From positions 248,001 through 312,000 of the forward strand of contig CAVQYQ010000009.1 of assembly GCA_963718195.1 (NCBI GenBank): a stretch of 64,000 nt of DNA. Direction: 5' to 3'. Below the pieces are notes generated by a model. The model was given only the letters and a program-made list of their open reading frames with translations, was not told the DNA's origin and searched no databases. Source of the stretch: MADRE3 sp963718195 (lineage in GTDB: Bacteria > Desulfobacterota > Desulfobulbia > Desulfobulbales > Desulfocapsaceae). Positions 9,036 through 18,723 of this stretch are shown here, piece by piece (within the stretch, counting starts at the first letter, position 1; each line of letters begins with the position of its first letter). The position numbers were made by a program, and so were the translations under genes.

Positions 9036-9653
9036 AATTATGGAAAAGGTTGTTGAGCCCTGCGGTGACATTGGCTCTGGTCATCCCCGGTGTGGTGTAT
9101 GCGCAAACAGAAATGGCTGATGACCTCGAAAATTATACGTCAAGTTTTCAGAATCCGACCCAGGCTGATCGGGCATGCATATAATATCGCTGAAGCAGTC
9201 ATTTACCCAACAAGAAGATGACAGGGCGGATGGATATGCCGATGGCGTAGCGTCTGAAGAAGCTGATAAAGCGGCAACCGAATATGTAGAGGAGGTTTCG
9301 CATGAATTTGCGCTTGAGAAATCTGGCGCTGACTCAGAAATTTATCAAGAGAAATATGAATCTGCGATAAAAAGAGCAACTAATCAAAACTTTGATAACG
9401 CATATGAGGCAGCTTATAAGGCTGCAAAAGATAGAGGGGAAGTGATGAGGAAGCAGAAGCATATGCGACTGACCTTATAGAAAGTAAGGCTCATGATTAT
9501 GCGCTTGGTGAGGCTGGTGGTGACCCAGGTCTGTATAATAGCAAATTATAATTACGCAATTGATCGAGCGACCAATGAAAACTATGATAATCTCTATGAT
9601 ACAACCTACAAACGAGCTTATCAGCAATCATATGACGAAGCTTACGCCTGATG
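9032..9653 (+). pseudogene. Decayed exported Tyr/Ala-rich repeat protein
   Basis: Starts at 9032, overlapping the previous stop by 4 nt (ATGA), with an AAGGAGG site. A clear signal peptide with cleavage after GVVYA runs for 25 residues, but the frame stops at codon 51. The coding trace then continues in other frames. One copy (9175-9480) reads EFALEKSGADSEIYQ...IKRATNQNFDNAYEAAYKAA. A second copy in two further frames (about 9444-9550 and 9547-9652) reads DYALGEAGGDPGLYNSK then YAIDRATNENYDNLYDTTYKRAY. So two homologous repeats of about 50-60 residues survive across at least three frameshifts. This is a broken gene unless the assembly contains several indels. Operon position suggests it was regulated by the ECF sigma factor. 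Confidence 0.65.
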
Positions 9654-10360
9654 CGCTATCTCAAATAACAGGTGAAAAAATCGCACTAATTGAGGATATG
9701 CGTTTTAAGCAAAATATGGGCTGGGGACAGATTAAACACTACTTCGAGGAGCTCGCTGGCGTTGAGATGCATCCTGGCGTTCTCGGACTTGGACCCAAGT
9801 GGAAAAAGGCGTACAAGTGGAACATTCCAGGCAGGTGAGATGCACGAATTGGTCCTTTAGAAGATGAGATCGCAGAGGCAACACGAAGAAATACCAGGAC
9901 CGGTTGGGACAGTGGAGCGGGCGCTAAAGAGAGAAACACACATACCAAGCGAACAAAGAAAGCCTACGGGTTGAGTGGAACAAGCGATGTCGCCACCAGT
10001 GACCTTGCCGGAAACGATATGGCAAGCATGAATCAGGGGAAAAACAAGAACAAGAATTCCTCATCTAACCAGAGTGGTGTATCAAATCGAGGCCAGACTG
10101 CTCTCAGTGGATCGCCGGGTAACGGAAACAGTGGCAAGAGCAAAAATACAGGCAGCAGCAATAACGGGAACAGCGGCAACAGCAATAAAGGTGGCAACAG
10201 TAACGATAATAGTAATAAAGGTGGTAACAGCAACAAAGGCGGTAAAAGCAACGATAACAGCAATAAAGGTGGCAACAGCAACAAAGGCGGAAACGGAAAC
10301 GACAATAAGGGTGGCAATGGTAATAACGGAAATGGTGGAGGAAAAGGAAAGAACAAATAG
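9653..10360 (+). pseudogene. Low-complexity Asn/Gly/Lys-rich protein interrupted by TGA
   Basis: One continuous frame carries ALSQITGEKIALIEDMRF, a MGWGQIKHYFEE motif and HPGVLGLGPKWKK, meets TGA at 9836-9838, and continues with EDEIAEATRRNTRTG into a tail built of SNKGG, NSND and GGN units ending at 10360. The parts on both sides of the stop read like one gene of a family I recall from related bacteria, having an MGWG motif, an EATRRNTRTG motif and a Gly/Asn-rich tail. An alternative intact gene could start at TTG 9971 and encode only the 129-residue tail. No hairpin follows the TGA, so selenocysteine is not favoured. It is probably part of the same decayed cluster. Confidence 0.5.
10175..10345 (+). 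repeat. Imperfect tandem repeats encoding NSNKGG/NSND units
   Basis: The DNA alternates near-identical blocks such as AATAAAGGTGGCAACAG and AACGATAACAG with third-base changes. It encodes repeated SNKGG and NSNDN units, a region liable to unequal recombination. Confidence 0.7.
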
Positions 10361-10413
10361 TATATGAAACTGCTGGAATACTAAATAGCTGTATTGCTTC
10401 CAGATAAATACTC

Positions 10414-10451
10414 CATGGCAGGGCCGGAAAAATGGCTCTGCCATTTTTTTA
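10414..10451 (+). terminator. Rho-independent terminator
   Basis: The stem ATGGCAGGGCC pairs with GGCTCTGCCAT (one G-U pair) around a GGAAAAAT loop and is followed by a T7 run. It ends the ECF-sigma operon. Confidence 0.85.
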
Positions 10452-10549
10452 TTGCATGTATCACAGTCTTGCTGAAATCATCAAAATGCGTATACGGTTT
10501 TGAGCTAATTCTGGCAACAGTATCTGTTTTTGGTGTAACTGCGTTTAAT

Positions 10550-10921
10550 TTAATTAATGTTTTCAAACAGTCGAATATCTATATTTTTCTGATCGTTATT
10601 AAATTCGATAATTGTATTTTGCCCTCGCAATAGTCGCACAACAGCATCAATCGCTTCGATTTCATCTCTGAAGGGAATAAAGGGCATCATTGATTCATCT
10701 TCAAATTCATTCTGATAGTAATTTATTTCCAGTCCACTCTGCCTGGATATATCATTGAGAACATCGGCAATTGGCACACCCTGGCAATCAATGGTTACAA
10801 ATTTTGTCATGACTGCTTGATCTTCTATTTCTTCAGCCCATAACAGATGTGGAAATAGAAAAAATACGACTCCAAGCAACAGAGCAGGAACATGTAATCG
10901 TTGAATGAGGGATCGGTGCAT
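10550..10921 (-). CDS. Exported stand-alone STN-like (secretin/TonB short N-terminal) domain protein
   Basis: A 123-aa exported protein when started at the ATG at 10921, which has an AAGGA site 5 nt upstream; a longer frame from 10966 has no such site. A signal peptide (about 1-30) ends near LLWA. The remainder resembles the STN fold of secretins and TonB-dependent receptors: FVTIDCQGVPIADVLNDISRQSG, then NYYQNEF, then AIDAVVRLLRGQNTIIEF. It has no secretin or receptor domain attached. It may be a free periplasmic adaptor or a truncated gene; I cannot tell which. Confidence 0.6.
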   Translation of the reverse strand: MHRSLIQRLHVPALLLGVVFFLFPHLLWAEEIEDQAVMTKFVTIDCQGVPIADVLNDISRQSGLEINYYQNEFEDESMMPFIPFRDEIEAIDAVVRLLRGQNTIIEFNNDQKNIDIRLFENIN

Positions 10922-11616
10922 GACATTCCTTCTTTTGATTAGTTTGTCAGAGACGTTGTGAAACAAGTAGACGTAACATTATTGATTGTGAGTTGCGTCA
11001 TTGTTCTATCAATGATTGTGCTGAACAGGATCTTCTCTTGCAAAATCAGATCCTTTTCTTTTTTTTTGTGTAACTGTCTAGAAACAATAACAAAGTAGCA
11101 AATTCCTCAGAAATATTTTTCTGTAATGTTAGATTGTGAAATACGGAAAATCTAATTATCCAGAAAAAATTTTTATGAATATGGATCGTTCTTCGCAGAA
11201 TGTTAGAAGACAGAGATAAAAGGATATGGGTTTGCCTATCAAATTGTAGGTGACACCAAAAGAAGAGGGGGACAGGTCACATCTATATCAGTTCGTGATA
11301 TTTCAGGGACAGGCTGACCATCCATATCGAACACTTTTGCAATGAAACCGTGAGTAAATCAGCGACCTTCAAGCCGGAGATGGCGTTGTCGGAAACCATA
11401 TTCACAGTCAATATCGTTCTTTGACGCTTAAAAACGCTATGAATACAGGTAACTATCTCAAATAGCCGCCAAGAGGGTAAACAAATGTACCCACACTATC
11501 GGGTTAAACCGAAAACAGTGTTGTCGATATCCTGTTCGTTGTCTTTGGAATAGCCACAATATACATTAAGTATATAGTAATCATGGGATAATTTCGTTCG
11601 GCATGAAAATTGCCTT
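10922..11616. other. AT-rich intergenic region
   Basis: No convincing gene. It contains a T9 run at about 11059-11067 and a stretch at 11250-11320 with two GGGACAGG words that looks like eroded mobile-element flank, without an ORF. The promoter of the following surface-protein gene must lie near its 3' end. Confidence 0.4.
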
Positions 11617-14600
11617 ATGAACCCCATGACTACTAAAATAAAAAAACAACAATGGTATTGGTATAGCCTCAACTGGTTAATCTGCGTTTTCTGCACATTC
11701 CTTTTGACTCTATTGATTACGAAGAATCTGTATGCGGCAGTCCATGAGTATGAAGTACAGGTTGACTACTCATTCAACACCCTGGCCGTACCGGACAAAC
11801 AGGTGGTTGGCTATCGTCTTTTTAAGGAAAATGACGAGATTTACTACTCAGAACCCAATGAAGCGCAAACGATTAATTGCAGCGTGCTCAGTGAGAGCGG
11901 CAGCTACAATTTTTACCTGTCTGCGGTCTATGACGACAACTCAGAGAGCCCCCGGTCCGATCCGTTTGAGTACACATTTCCAGAATATGTGCCCGATCCT
12001 GTGGCACCGACTCTTTCTCTAGATAATGTGGTCCAATCCCTTGCTGAAAATACAGCTACCTCAACACCCATAAAAGTTGCTGATATTATCATTATCGACC
12101 CGGATCAGGGGAACAACAACCTGAGTTTGAGTGGTCCCAATGCTGACATGTTTACCATCGGTGGGACCGAGCTCTTTCTCAGGGCAGGAACTTCGCTGGA
12201 TTTTGAACACAGTAGCCAGCTCAACGTCGTTGTGGAAGTGGATGACCCAGGCTTTTTCCCGGACCCAGATGACAGTGCTGCACTGGCGATAAATATCATT
12301 GATGTTAATGAAACACCGAGCATCACGCTAACGACCATCGTCTCAAGTTTGTCGGAAGCAGCAGATACCGGTTCACGCATAAAAGTGGCCGATATCGGTA
12401 TCATCGATGACGCCCTGGGAACCAACAATCTGGTCCTCATGGGTGCTGATTCTGATATGTTTACCGTGCTGGGACATGAACTGTTTCTCAGGTCAGGAGT
12501 AAATCTGGATTTTGAGACCAATGGACATATTGAGGTCGTGGTGGAAGTCGATGATCCAGGCCTTCAGGGGGAGCCGGAAGACAGCGCAGCCCTGACCATT
12601 ACCATTATAGATGACAACGAACCACCGACGTTAATGCTGGAAAACCTCGTTACAGGGTTGCCTGAGGATACACCCACAGCTGATACGGTTAAAATTGCTG
12701 ATATCAGGATCACCGATGATGCTCTCGGAACAAATAATCTCCGTCTGCTCGGTTCGGATGCGGGCATGTTCATGATAGCTGGACCTGAGTTGCTGCTCAA
12801 ACGTGGAGCTTTACTTGATTTTGAGACCAATAAGGATCTTACTATCACCATAGAACTTGATGACCCGGATCTTCCCGGATCTCCTGAAGACAGCGCCTTG
12901 GTTGCTGTCAGTATTACCGATATCAATGAAGCGCCATCTCTTCATCTGAACAACGTTATTACGACCCTTGCTGAAGATACCGATACCACAGCGGCTGTTA
13001 AAGTCGCTGATATTGTGGTCTTCGATGATGCGCTTGGTACCAATATTGTTGGATTGGCTGGCGATGATGCAGGGCTGTTTATGGTTACAGGCTCTCAGCT
13101 GTTTATAAAAGCCGGCACTGTATTGGATTTTGAAACCGATGCGCAACTCGATGTCTCCATAGAGGCTGAAGACCAGAGTCTTCCAGCTCCCGGAGGCAGT
13201 TTTGTCATGGTTATCATGATCACCGATGTCGAGGAGCCCGAAACCGTTCTCGATGCGATCATTACAACAAACGAGTTGGAAGGCAGCGTCCCCTTTACCC
13301 TGATGGTTGACGGTTCAGCTTCAGCGGGATTGGTTGATAGTTACTCCTGGGATTTTGGTGAGGGTAATGATGTGTCCGGTGCAGTTCAGTCACATACCTA
13401 CCAGAATGCTGGTACCTATAGCGTGACGCTGACTGTTTCTGATGGCAGCGGGGGCACCGACATGGAGCGTATTACCATTACGGCGATAGAACAGGAAATA
13501 TTACCCCCGGAACCACCATCAGATCCAATCGCGAAAGTATCTTCGTCAAATACCGTCGGTGAGGCTCCGTTGACAGTCTCTTTTGATGGGTCTGCCTCGA
13601 TTATTGACCCGGAGCTGACAGCTACCTACAAGTGGGATTTTGGGGATGGAAGTTTTGGCAGCGGCATGTCAGTGTCCCATGAGTACTTGAATCCCACAAC
13701 CTGTCAAGCGATGTTGACAGTTACCGATAGTCGCGGCGCCGAGAGCCAGGCGATCATTCCCGTGGTTGTATCTGCTCCAGAGAAGGAAAATGAACCGCCG
13801 ATTTCCTCATTTACCGTAGTGCAGAGTTCAGCGGATCTTCTGCACTTCACATTTGACGGCTCCAATTCATCTGATTCTGATGGATCCCTGGCCGCATATC
13901 TCTGGGATTTTGGCGACGGATCATATTCAGAGCAGATGTCCCAGGAGCATGTATTTGCCCAGGCAGGTGAATATCAGGTAACTCTGCAGGTAACAGATGA
14001 TCAAGGTGAGAAAGCGCTTTCATCACAGACAGTTGTGGTTGTTGAAAATAAAGAAATCTTTCCCTTTGAGGTTGTTGAGGTACAGGTAAATAGCGAATGG
14101 ACGTCATTTAATTTTAGTGCTCCGTTCGTAGATCCTGTTGTTATTGCAGGCCCGGCAAGTTTTTCCGATTCTGCCCCTGCGACAGTCAGGATCAGAAACG
14201 TCAACCAGAACGGGTTTGAGATTCACGTGGAGGAGTGGGATTACCTTGACGCTCTTCATGGTAGTGAAATCGTGAGCTTTATCGTCATGGAAAAAGGGGT
14301 CTATACCCTTGATAACGGAACCAAAATAGAAGCAGGCAGTTTTATAACCAAATCCACCAGGTTCAGCACGTACGCAACTGAACAGACCTTTAACCGTACG
14401 CCGGTGATCTTGACCCAGGTAATGACAGCAAATGAGCGCGATGCGGTAACCGTCCGTCTGCGTAATCTCGATACAGATTCTTTTCAGTATAAGTTGCAGG
14501 AACAGGAGATTAATAAAAAACGACATAGTACCGAGACAATTGGCTACATTGCCTGGGAGCCTGGCAGCGGTACGATTTCAGAGCTGCCATTCGAGGTAGG

Positions 14601-14859
14601 TTTCACCGGTACCAGCGTTACCCATAAATGGTTTGAGCTCGACTTTCAAAGTGAGCTGATGGACGTGCCATTCTTTTTCGCCGCCATGCAAACCAACGAG
14701 GGAGGCAACACTGCGGTTGTCCGATACCAGGATATCTCTAATAGTTCCGTATATGTAAAAATAGAAGAGGAGCAGTCAAAGGACCAGGAAGTTGGTCATA
14801 CCGGTGAAGATGTTGGATATCTTCTCATAGGTATTGATTCTGCCGGTCCTGTGGAATGA
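11617..14859 (+). CDS. Large cell-surface protein: cadherin-like repeats, PKD domains, lectin-like C-terminus
   Basis: A 1080-aa exported protein. A long signal/anchor segment (about 17-40) ends at NLYAA. Four cadherin-type repeats of about 100 residues occupy roughly 130-545, each with IKVADI, DALGTNN, a DxGMF-type motif, LDFET and a closing VDDP or EDQS stretch. Three PKD domains follow (about 546-815) with the WDFGxG core (WDFGEGN, WDFGDGSFG, WDFGDGSYS). The C-terminal 260 residues carry two related beta-domains with WTSFNF...FVDPVVIAG and VTVRLRNLDTDSFQ, similar to H-type lectin modules. Calcium-dependent adhesion or glycan binding at the surface is likely. The adjacent chitinase gene suggests a shared role on polysaccharide surfaces. 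Confidence 0.85.
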   Translation: MNPMTTKIKKQQWYWYSLNWLICVFCTFLLTLLITKNLYAAVHEYEVQVDYSFNTLAVPDKQVVGYRLFKENDEIYYSEPNEAQTINCSVLSESGSYNFYLSAVYDDNSESPRSDPFEYTFPEYVPDPVAPTLSLDNVVQSLAENTATSTPIKVADIIIIDPDQGNNNLSLSGPNADMFTIGGTELFLRAGTSLDFEHSSQLNVVVEVDDPGFFPDPDDSAALAINIIDVNETPSITLTTIVSSLSEAADTGSRIKVADIGIIDDALGTNNLVLMGADSDMFTVLGHELFLRSGVNLDFETNGHIEVVVEVDDPGLQGEPEDSAALTITIIDDNEPPTLMLENLVTGLPEDTPTADTVKIADIRITDDALGTNNLRLLGSDAGMFMIAGPELLLKRGALLDFETNKDLTITIELDDPDLPGSPEDSALVAVSITDINEAPSLHLNNVITTLAEDTDTTAAVKVADIVVFDDALGTNIVGLAGDDAGLFMVTGSQLFIKAGTVLDFETDAQLDVSIEAEDQSLPAPGGSFVMVIMITDVEEPETVLDAIITTNELEGSVPFTLMVDGSASAGLVDSYSWDFGEGNDVSGAVQSHTYQNAGTYSVTLTVSDGSGGTDMERITITAIEQEILPPEPPSDPIAKVSSSNTVGEAPLTVSFDGSASIIDPELTATYKWDFGDGSFGSGMSVSHEYLNPTTCQAMLTVTDSRGAESQAIIPVVVSAPEKENEPPISSFTVVQSSADLLHFTFDGSNSSDSDGSLAAYLWDFGDGSYSEQMSQEHVFAQAGEYQVTLQVTDDQGEKALSSQTVVVVENKEIFPFEVVEVQVNSEWTSFNFSAPFVDPVVIAGPASFSDSAPATVRIRNVNQNGFEIHVEEWDYLDALHGSEIVSFIVMEKGVYTLDNGTKIEAGSFITKSTRFSTYATEQTFNRTPVILTQVMTANERDAVTVRLRNLDTDSFQYKLQEQEINKKRHSTETIGYIAWEPGSGTISELPFEVGFTGTSVTHKWFELDFQSELMDVPFFFAAMQTNEGGNTAVVRYQDISNSSVYVKIEEEQSKDQEVGHTGEDVGYLLIGIDSAGPVE

Positions 14860-14881
14860 AAAAACACCTTAAGCTTTTGAT

Positions 14882-14927
14882 CTGCAGTATTGCAAGTCCG
14901 GGATACCAGGGGTTTGCAATACTGCAG
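14882..14927. terminator. Bidirectional hairpin between convergent genes
   Basis: A perfect 14-bp stem, CTGCAGTATTGCAA with TTGCAATACTGCAG, lies between the surface-protein stop and the chitinase stop. There is no strong T-run on either side, so termination strength is uncertain. Confidence 0.6.
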
Positions 14928-14984
14928 TAGCCTCTGCAAAGATGACTTGTTGCCAGCTCGGACAACTATTATTACCCGTACTGT

Positions 14985-17382
14985 TCACTTACCGCCATTA
15001 TCACCACCTCCACTGATGGTACCCAGCGGCAGATCAGGTTGCTCAAATGCAAAGGCATAATCTTTACCGCCGATAGATATGCTGTAGTTTGATGGTCCCG
15101 TAATTGGCAGGTAGTACACCAGGTCCAGCTCATACGTTCCACCTGGTGGTAGTTTTTTCCAGCGAGGTAGTGTAAACCCCACACGATGCACCACACCTTG
15201 AAGACCGCCGATGTTGCTGGCTGTGCCATGTCCTGAAACAATGACCTTCAGGCCGCCACCAGACTGATCTTCTATATTACTCGGTGTTGATACTGGGATA
15301 TCGAACTGGATCTCAGTACCAGCAGGGATATCTTGGCCACTGTTGTTGGTGAAGGTGATTTTCGGATTGATCGGGTAATTCTGGTCACCCACCTTGAAGC
15401 CACCGACAGCAACCGCAATATCGAGTGTTTCAGCCGGTATGACACCTGTGGCAACTTTATTACCATAAGGCTTGGCGAACTTGAACTTGTCATAGATAGC
15501 CCTGGTTAGAGTGTTTCCCATGTGATATTCACCGGTGCCGTTCTTACAGGCAGTTTCGGTGCTATCAACAGTCGTCCGGTTACCGTCGGCATCCAGCACA
15601 TAACAGCTGTAGTCACCGGCAAGCTCCCAGAACATGATACCGCCGATTTCTTTGTCTATAACATAGTCAGCTTTGGTATCTATCGACTCTTTGTCCTCGG
15701 TTGACAGGAAGACTTTTTTCTCTGCATTCCACAGCCAAGGTGCCACGGCGACGCTATCATAGTGACGCGTATAGGTTCCTGTTAGTTTATGCTCAGGGTC
15801 CTCGGCAGGGTCGAGACCATACGCCGTTGAGTAGCTGCCATAAATACCATGGGCCAGGTTCAGGGCGTGCCAGATCGGGTTAAATCCAGCCCCCAGCTCC
15901 TCGTCCGTTGCGCTGATGTCACGCCATAAGCTGTCGATACCGACAGCGCCGTAACCGCAATTGTTTTTCTCGCCTTCTCCGGTGCCGGGAGCACACTGTG
16001 ACTGGTCCGGCAGAGGAGCATTGCCCCATAGACCATTTTTGCCGCCTGCGACAGACTGCCATCCCCGGGTATAGATAAGGGACACCGATATTTATGCGGC
16101 CCGCGGGTAATGAACCACGAAAGTAATGGTATACCCAGTCTGTGTTGATGTAGCCGATGCCACCATAGTTTGGAGCGCCATAAATAGTCCACATCTCAAG
16201 TTCAGAGTCTTTTCCTGTATCATAGAGTGCAGCATTGTGTCCCACATGCTCATTCCATGCTCCGTGGAGGTCATAGGACATGATGTTGACGTAGTCCAGG
16301 TATTGAGTGACATCAAAGGTCTCCATGCCACGCAGCAGGTAGCCAGAAGCGGGTGCCGCGATGGTCAGCATATAGTGAACGCCGTCTTGAACAGAAGCCT
16401 GATCAAGCTTCTGACGAAGGACTTTCATCAGTTCCTGGTACGATGCCCATAAGTATGCACGGCGTGGCTCCATGAAGGAACGGTCATCCGGATTACCGGA
16501 ACCTGCCATTGAGGTTGGATATTCGTAGTCGATATCGAGACCATCGAAGTGGTACCTGCGCAACATTTCAACCGCAGAAGTCGCGAATTTTTCAATACCG
16601 GCATGGTTAATAGTGCCATCATCATTGGTGGTCATGGTATAGAAGCCGCCATCTGCAATACGAGTTCCGTCAGCGTCGAAGTACCCTCCGGTTTCAGCCC
16701 AGCCACCGATAGAAACCAAGGTTTTAACGTCATGTTTCTTTTTGTACGTTGCCAGTGCACCGAAATGACCTTTGAAGCCCAGAGCTGGATCAATCTCTAC
16801 GCCTGGCCATTCTTGAGCTGTGGCGATATTACCTGGGTCGTTGATATCACCAATATCGACCTTGCCGTCAGAACCGATGTTCACAAAACCATAGTGGATA
16901 TGGGTGAGTTTATCCCATGGTATGTCGTTAACCAGGTAGTGTGTTTGAGGGTTGTTACCCGAACGCCAGCTGGTAAAGTAGCCAATTACCCGGCGTGGGT
17001 GATCAGATCCCATAATTTCACGACCCTGGTCATCATAAATCGTGCAATAAGGGACATCGAGTCCATCTGTCTGGTAGAGGCCATCAGGACGACACTGTTT
17101 TCCATTCTTCAGCTCACTTCCGGCGGCAAGCATTGCTGTCGTCAAGCCGGTACTGCCTGGTTCACCACTAGTACTGGCCGAAACGGTGATGTTAACGGTT
17201 GATGATAGATTGGCAGCGTCTCCTACCTTTTTCCCAGCACGAGAGACTGTGCCGCTGTTTGACTGCTTAGTCCCACCATAATCCAGTGTTGCCTGGCTCG
17301 TGAAAGCGACTAAACATGAAATGAGGATGGTGCCAAGCTGACATGCGTGAGTCATCGCCTTTCCTTGTTTCGAGTGTTTCAT
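14985..17382 (-). pseudogene. GH18 chitinase with one-base frameshift
   Basis: A secreted chitinase of about 798 residues if one base is removed. It starts at 17382 (AAGGA site) with a signal peptide ending near FTSQA. The GH18 barrel shows VIGYFTSWR, KTLVSIGGWAE, the catalytic FDGLDIDYEYP motif and MSYDLHGAWNE. At 16074 an extra base breaks the GVPYYTRGW motif: before it the protein reads GVPY, after it YTRGW continues in the next frame. The rest (GGIMFWELAGDYS and a C-terminal carbohydrate-binding-like domain of about 140 residues starting GGFKVGDQNYPINP) is intact down to the stop at 14985. Because everything else is well preserved, this is either a recent mutation or an assembly error. 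It would hydrolyse chitin outside the cell. Confidence 0.85.
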
Positions 17383-17747
17383 TACAGAGTCCTTACATAC
17401 CTGTCGTAGCTGAAGCAAAATGAAGGACGACCCTGTTTCGTAATGTAGCATATTTTTCTTGACATCGATAGCAGGTGCAGGAGGATAAAAACGATTGTTA
17501 TCGCCCATAAAACCGGGTGTTCCCTCGGCTAACATACATTGACCATTATGGAAAAATGACTAAACTCGTGTTGATGAGTGCTTAGATAGATGGCTGTCGT
17601 TTTGATTCTATGGATTTAACCTCACAAGCGATGTGCTGCTGAAACCATCAGACCGGTATTTTGATGAGACTTGCTGGTCTTAAGGGAAAATGCAGCCAAT
17701 CGCGATAGAGAAAAAACATAAATGAATAATACGAGGTTCCCCCTCTA
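17383..17747. other. Divergent promoter region, chitinase / serine hydrolase
   Basis: 365 nt without a gene. A TTGACATC word at 17459-17466 and AT-rich stretches could be promoter parts. No riboswitch or clear operator was seen. Confidence 0.35.
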
Positions 17748-18638
17748 ATGCCCATACAACGAATCCTTACCCTTGTTTTTGCATCTGTTCTTCATTGGCT
17801 GCTGAGTTTTACTGCAGCTATTGCTGAACCACAACCTTCAGATATCACTACGTTCTGGGATTCTCAGGATCCAGTCCTGCAGCAAAAGCTTGAGAGGGTT
17901 GTCAAAGAACAGGGTCTTTGGGCCCAAGTCTCTAATAAGCGTCTTGCCATAGCCGTGGTTAAGATCAGCGAATTGCAAAATCCGCAGTTAGCGTATCTAA
18001 ACGGCAATCAGATGTTTTACGCTGCGAGCTTGCCCAAAATTGCTATTTTATTAGGTGCCTTTGTGGAGATTCAAGCTGGTAAGATTGAGTTAAGTGATGC
18101 ACTCCATAAACATTTGATTGATATGATACGTTATTCAAGCAACATCTCCGCGAGTTATGTGTTATCGCTTGTTGGAGGAGAACGTTTATTAGAAATACTT
18201 CAGGATCCTGAATTTGCCCTCTATGATCCTGAACATAACGGCGGGCTGTGGGTGGGAAAAGAATATGGGAAAGGACCGGCTTATCATCGTGATCCCCTCT
18301 ATCATTATTCCCATGGTGCTACGGCTCTTCAGGCGGCACGTTTTTATTACCTTCTGGAAACATACCAATTGTCGAGCCCAGAAAATACAGTAATAATGAA
18401 GGAGATTCTCAGCAAGCCCGGTATAAATCATAAATTCGTCAAAGGCTTACAGCAGGTAGCAGGGGCAAAAATTTTTCGTAAATCAGGTTCCTGGAAAAAT
18501 TATCACGCAGACAGTGCTCTCGTTGAATACAAAGACCATAAGTATATCATTGTGGGGCTTTCCGATTCAAAGAATGGCGGGATATGGTTGGAAAAACTCG
18601 GTCTGCCATTACATAAGATGATTATCGGGAAAGAATAA
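17748..18638 (+). CDS. Exported serine hydrolase of the class A beta-lactamase/DD-peptidase fold
   Basis: A 296-aa exported protein. The signal peptide runs to about residue 26 (AAIAEP). The three active-site motifs of the penicillin-recognising fold are present and correctly spaced: S94-LP-K97 (SxxK), S130-S-N132 (SxN) and K245-S-G247 (KTG equivalent). There is no clear class A Omega-loop ExxLN motif, so true beta-lactamase activity is doubtful. It could be a periplasmic DD-peptidase, esterase or amidase. It converges on a second exported hydrolase of the same fold (18724-20049), suggesting that both act on the same envelope substrate. Confidence 0.75.
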   Translation: MPIQRILTLVFASVLHWLLSFTAAIAEPQPSDITTFWDSQDPVLQQKLERVVKEQGLWAQVSNKRLAIAVVKISELQNPQLAYLNGNQMFYAASLPKIAILLGAFVEIQAGKIELSDALHKHLIDMIRYSSNISASYVLSLVGGERLLEILQDPEFALYDPEHNGGLWVGKEYGKGPAYHRDPLYHYSHGATALQAARFYYLLETYQLSSPENTVIMKEILSKPGINHKFVKGLQQVAGAKIFRKSGSWKNYHADSALVEYKDHKYIIVGLSDSKNGGIWLEKLGLPLHKMIIGKE

Positions 18639-18723
18639 CAGCTATTGAAAGGATGGTGCGGCTTGTGTAATTTTACCTCGTTCCCGAATCAACATCGCCG
18701 CAAAAGAGGCTGCACTGGCGATG

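Noticed and set aside
9836..9838. In-frame TGA in the Gly/Asn-rich gene as a second selenocysteine codon
   Set aside because: No hairpin with a suitable loop follows within 40 nt, no conserved Cys position is known there, and the surrounding genes are decayed.
10175..10345. CRISPR-like array
   Set aside because: The periodic units are translated low-complexity repeats without unique spacers, not direct repeats with spacers.
10033..10356. Minus-strand ORF of Pro/Leu/Phe repeats
   Set aside because: Antisense of the Asn/Gly/Lys-rich repeat gene; it has no ribosome site and only mirrored repeats.
11250..11330. Possible transposase remnant (GGGACAGG words)
   Set aside because: No ORF, no terminal inverted repeats and no recognisable protein fragment; the words alone are insufficient.
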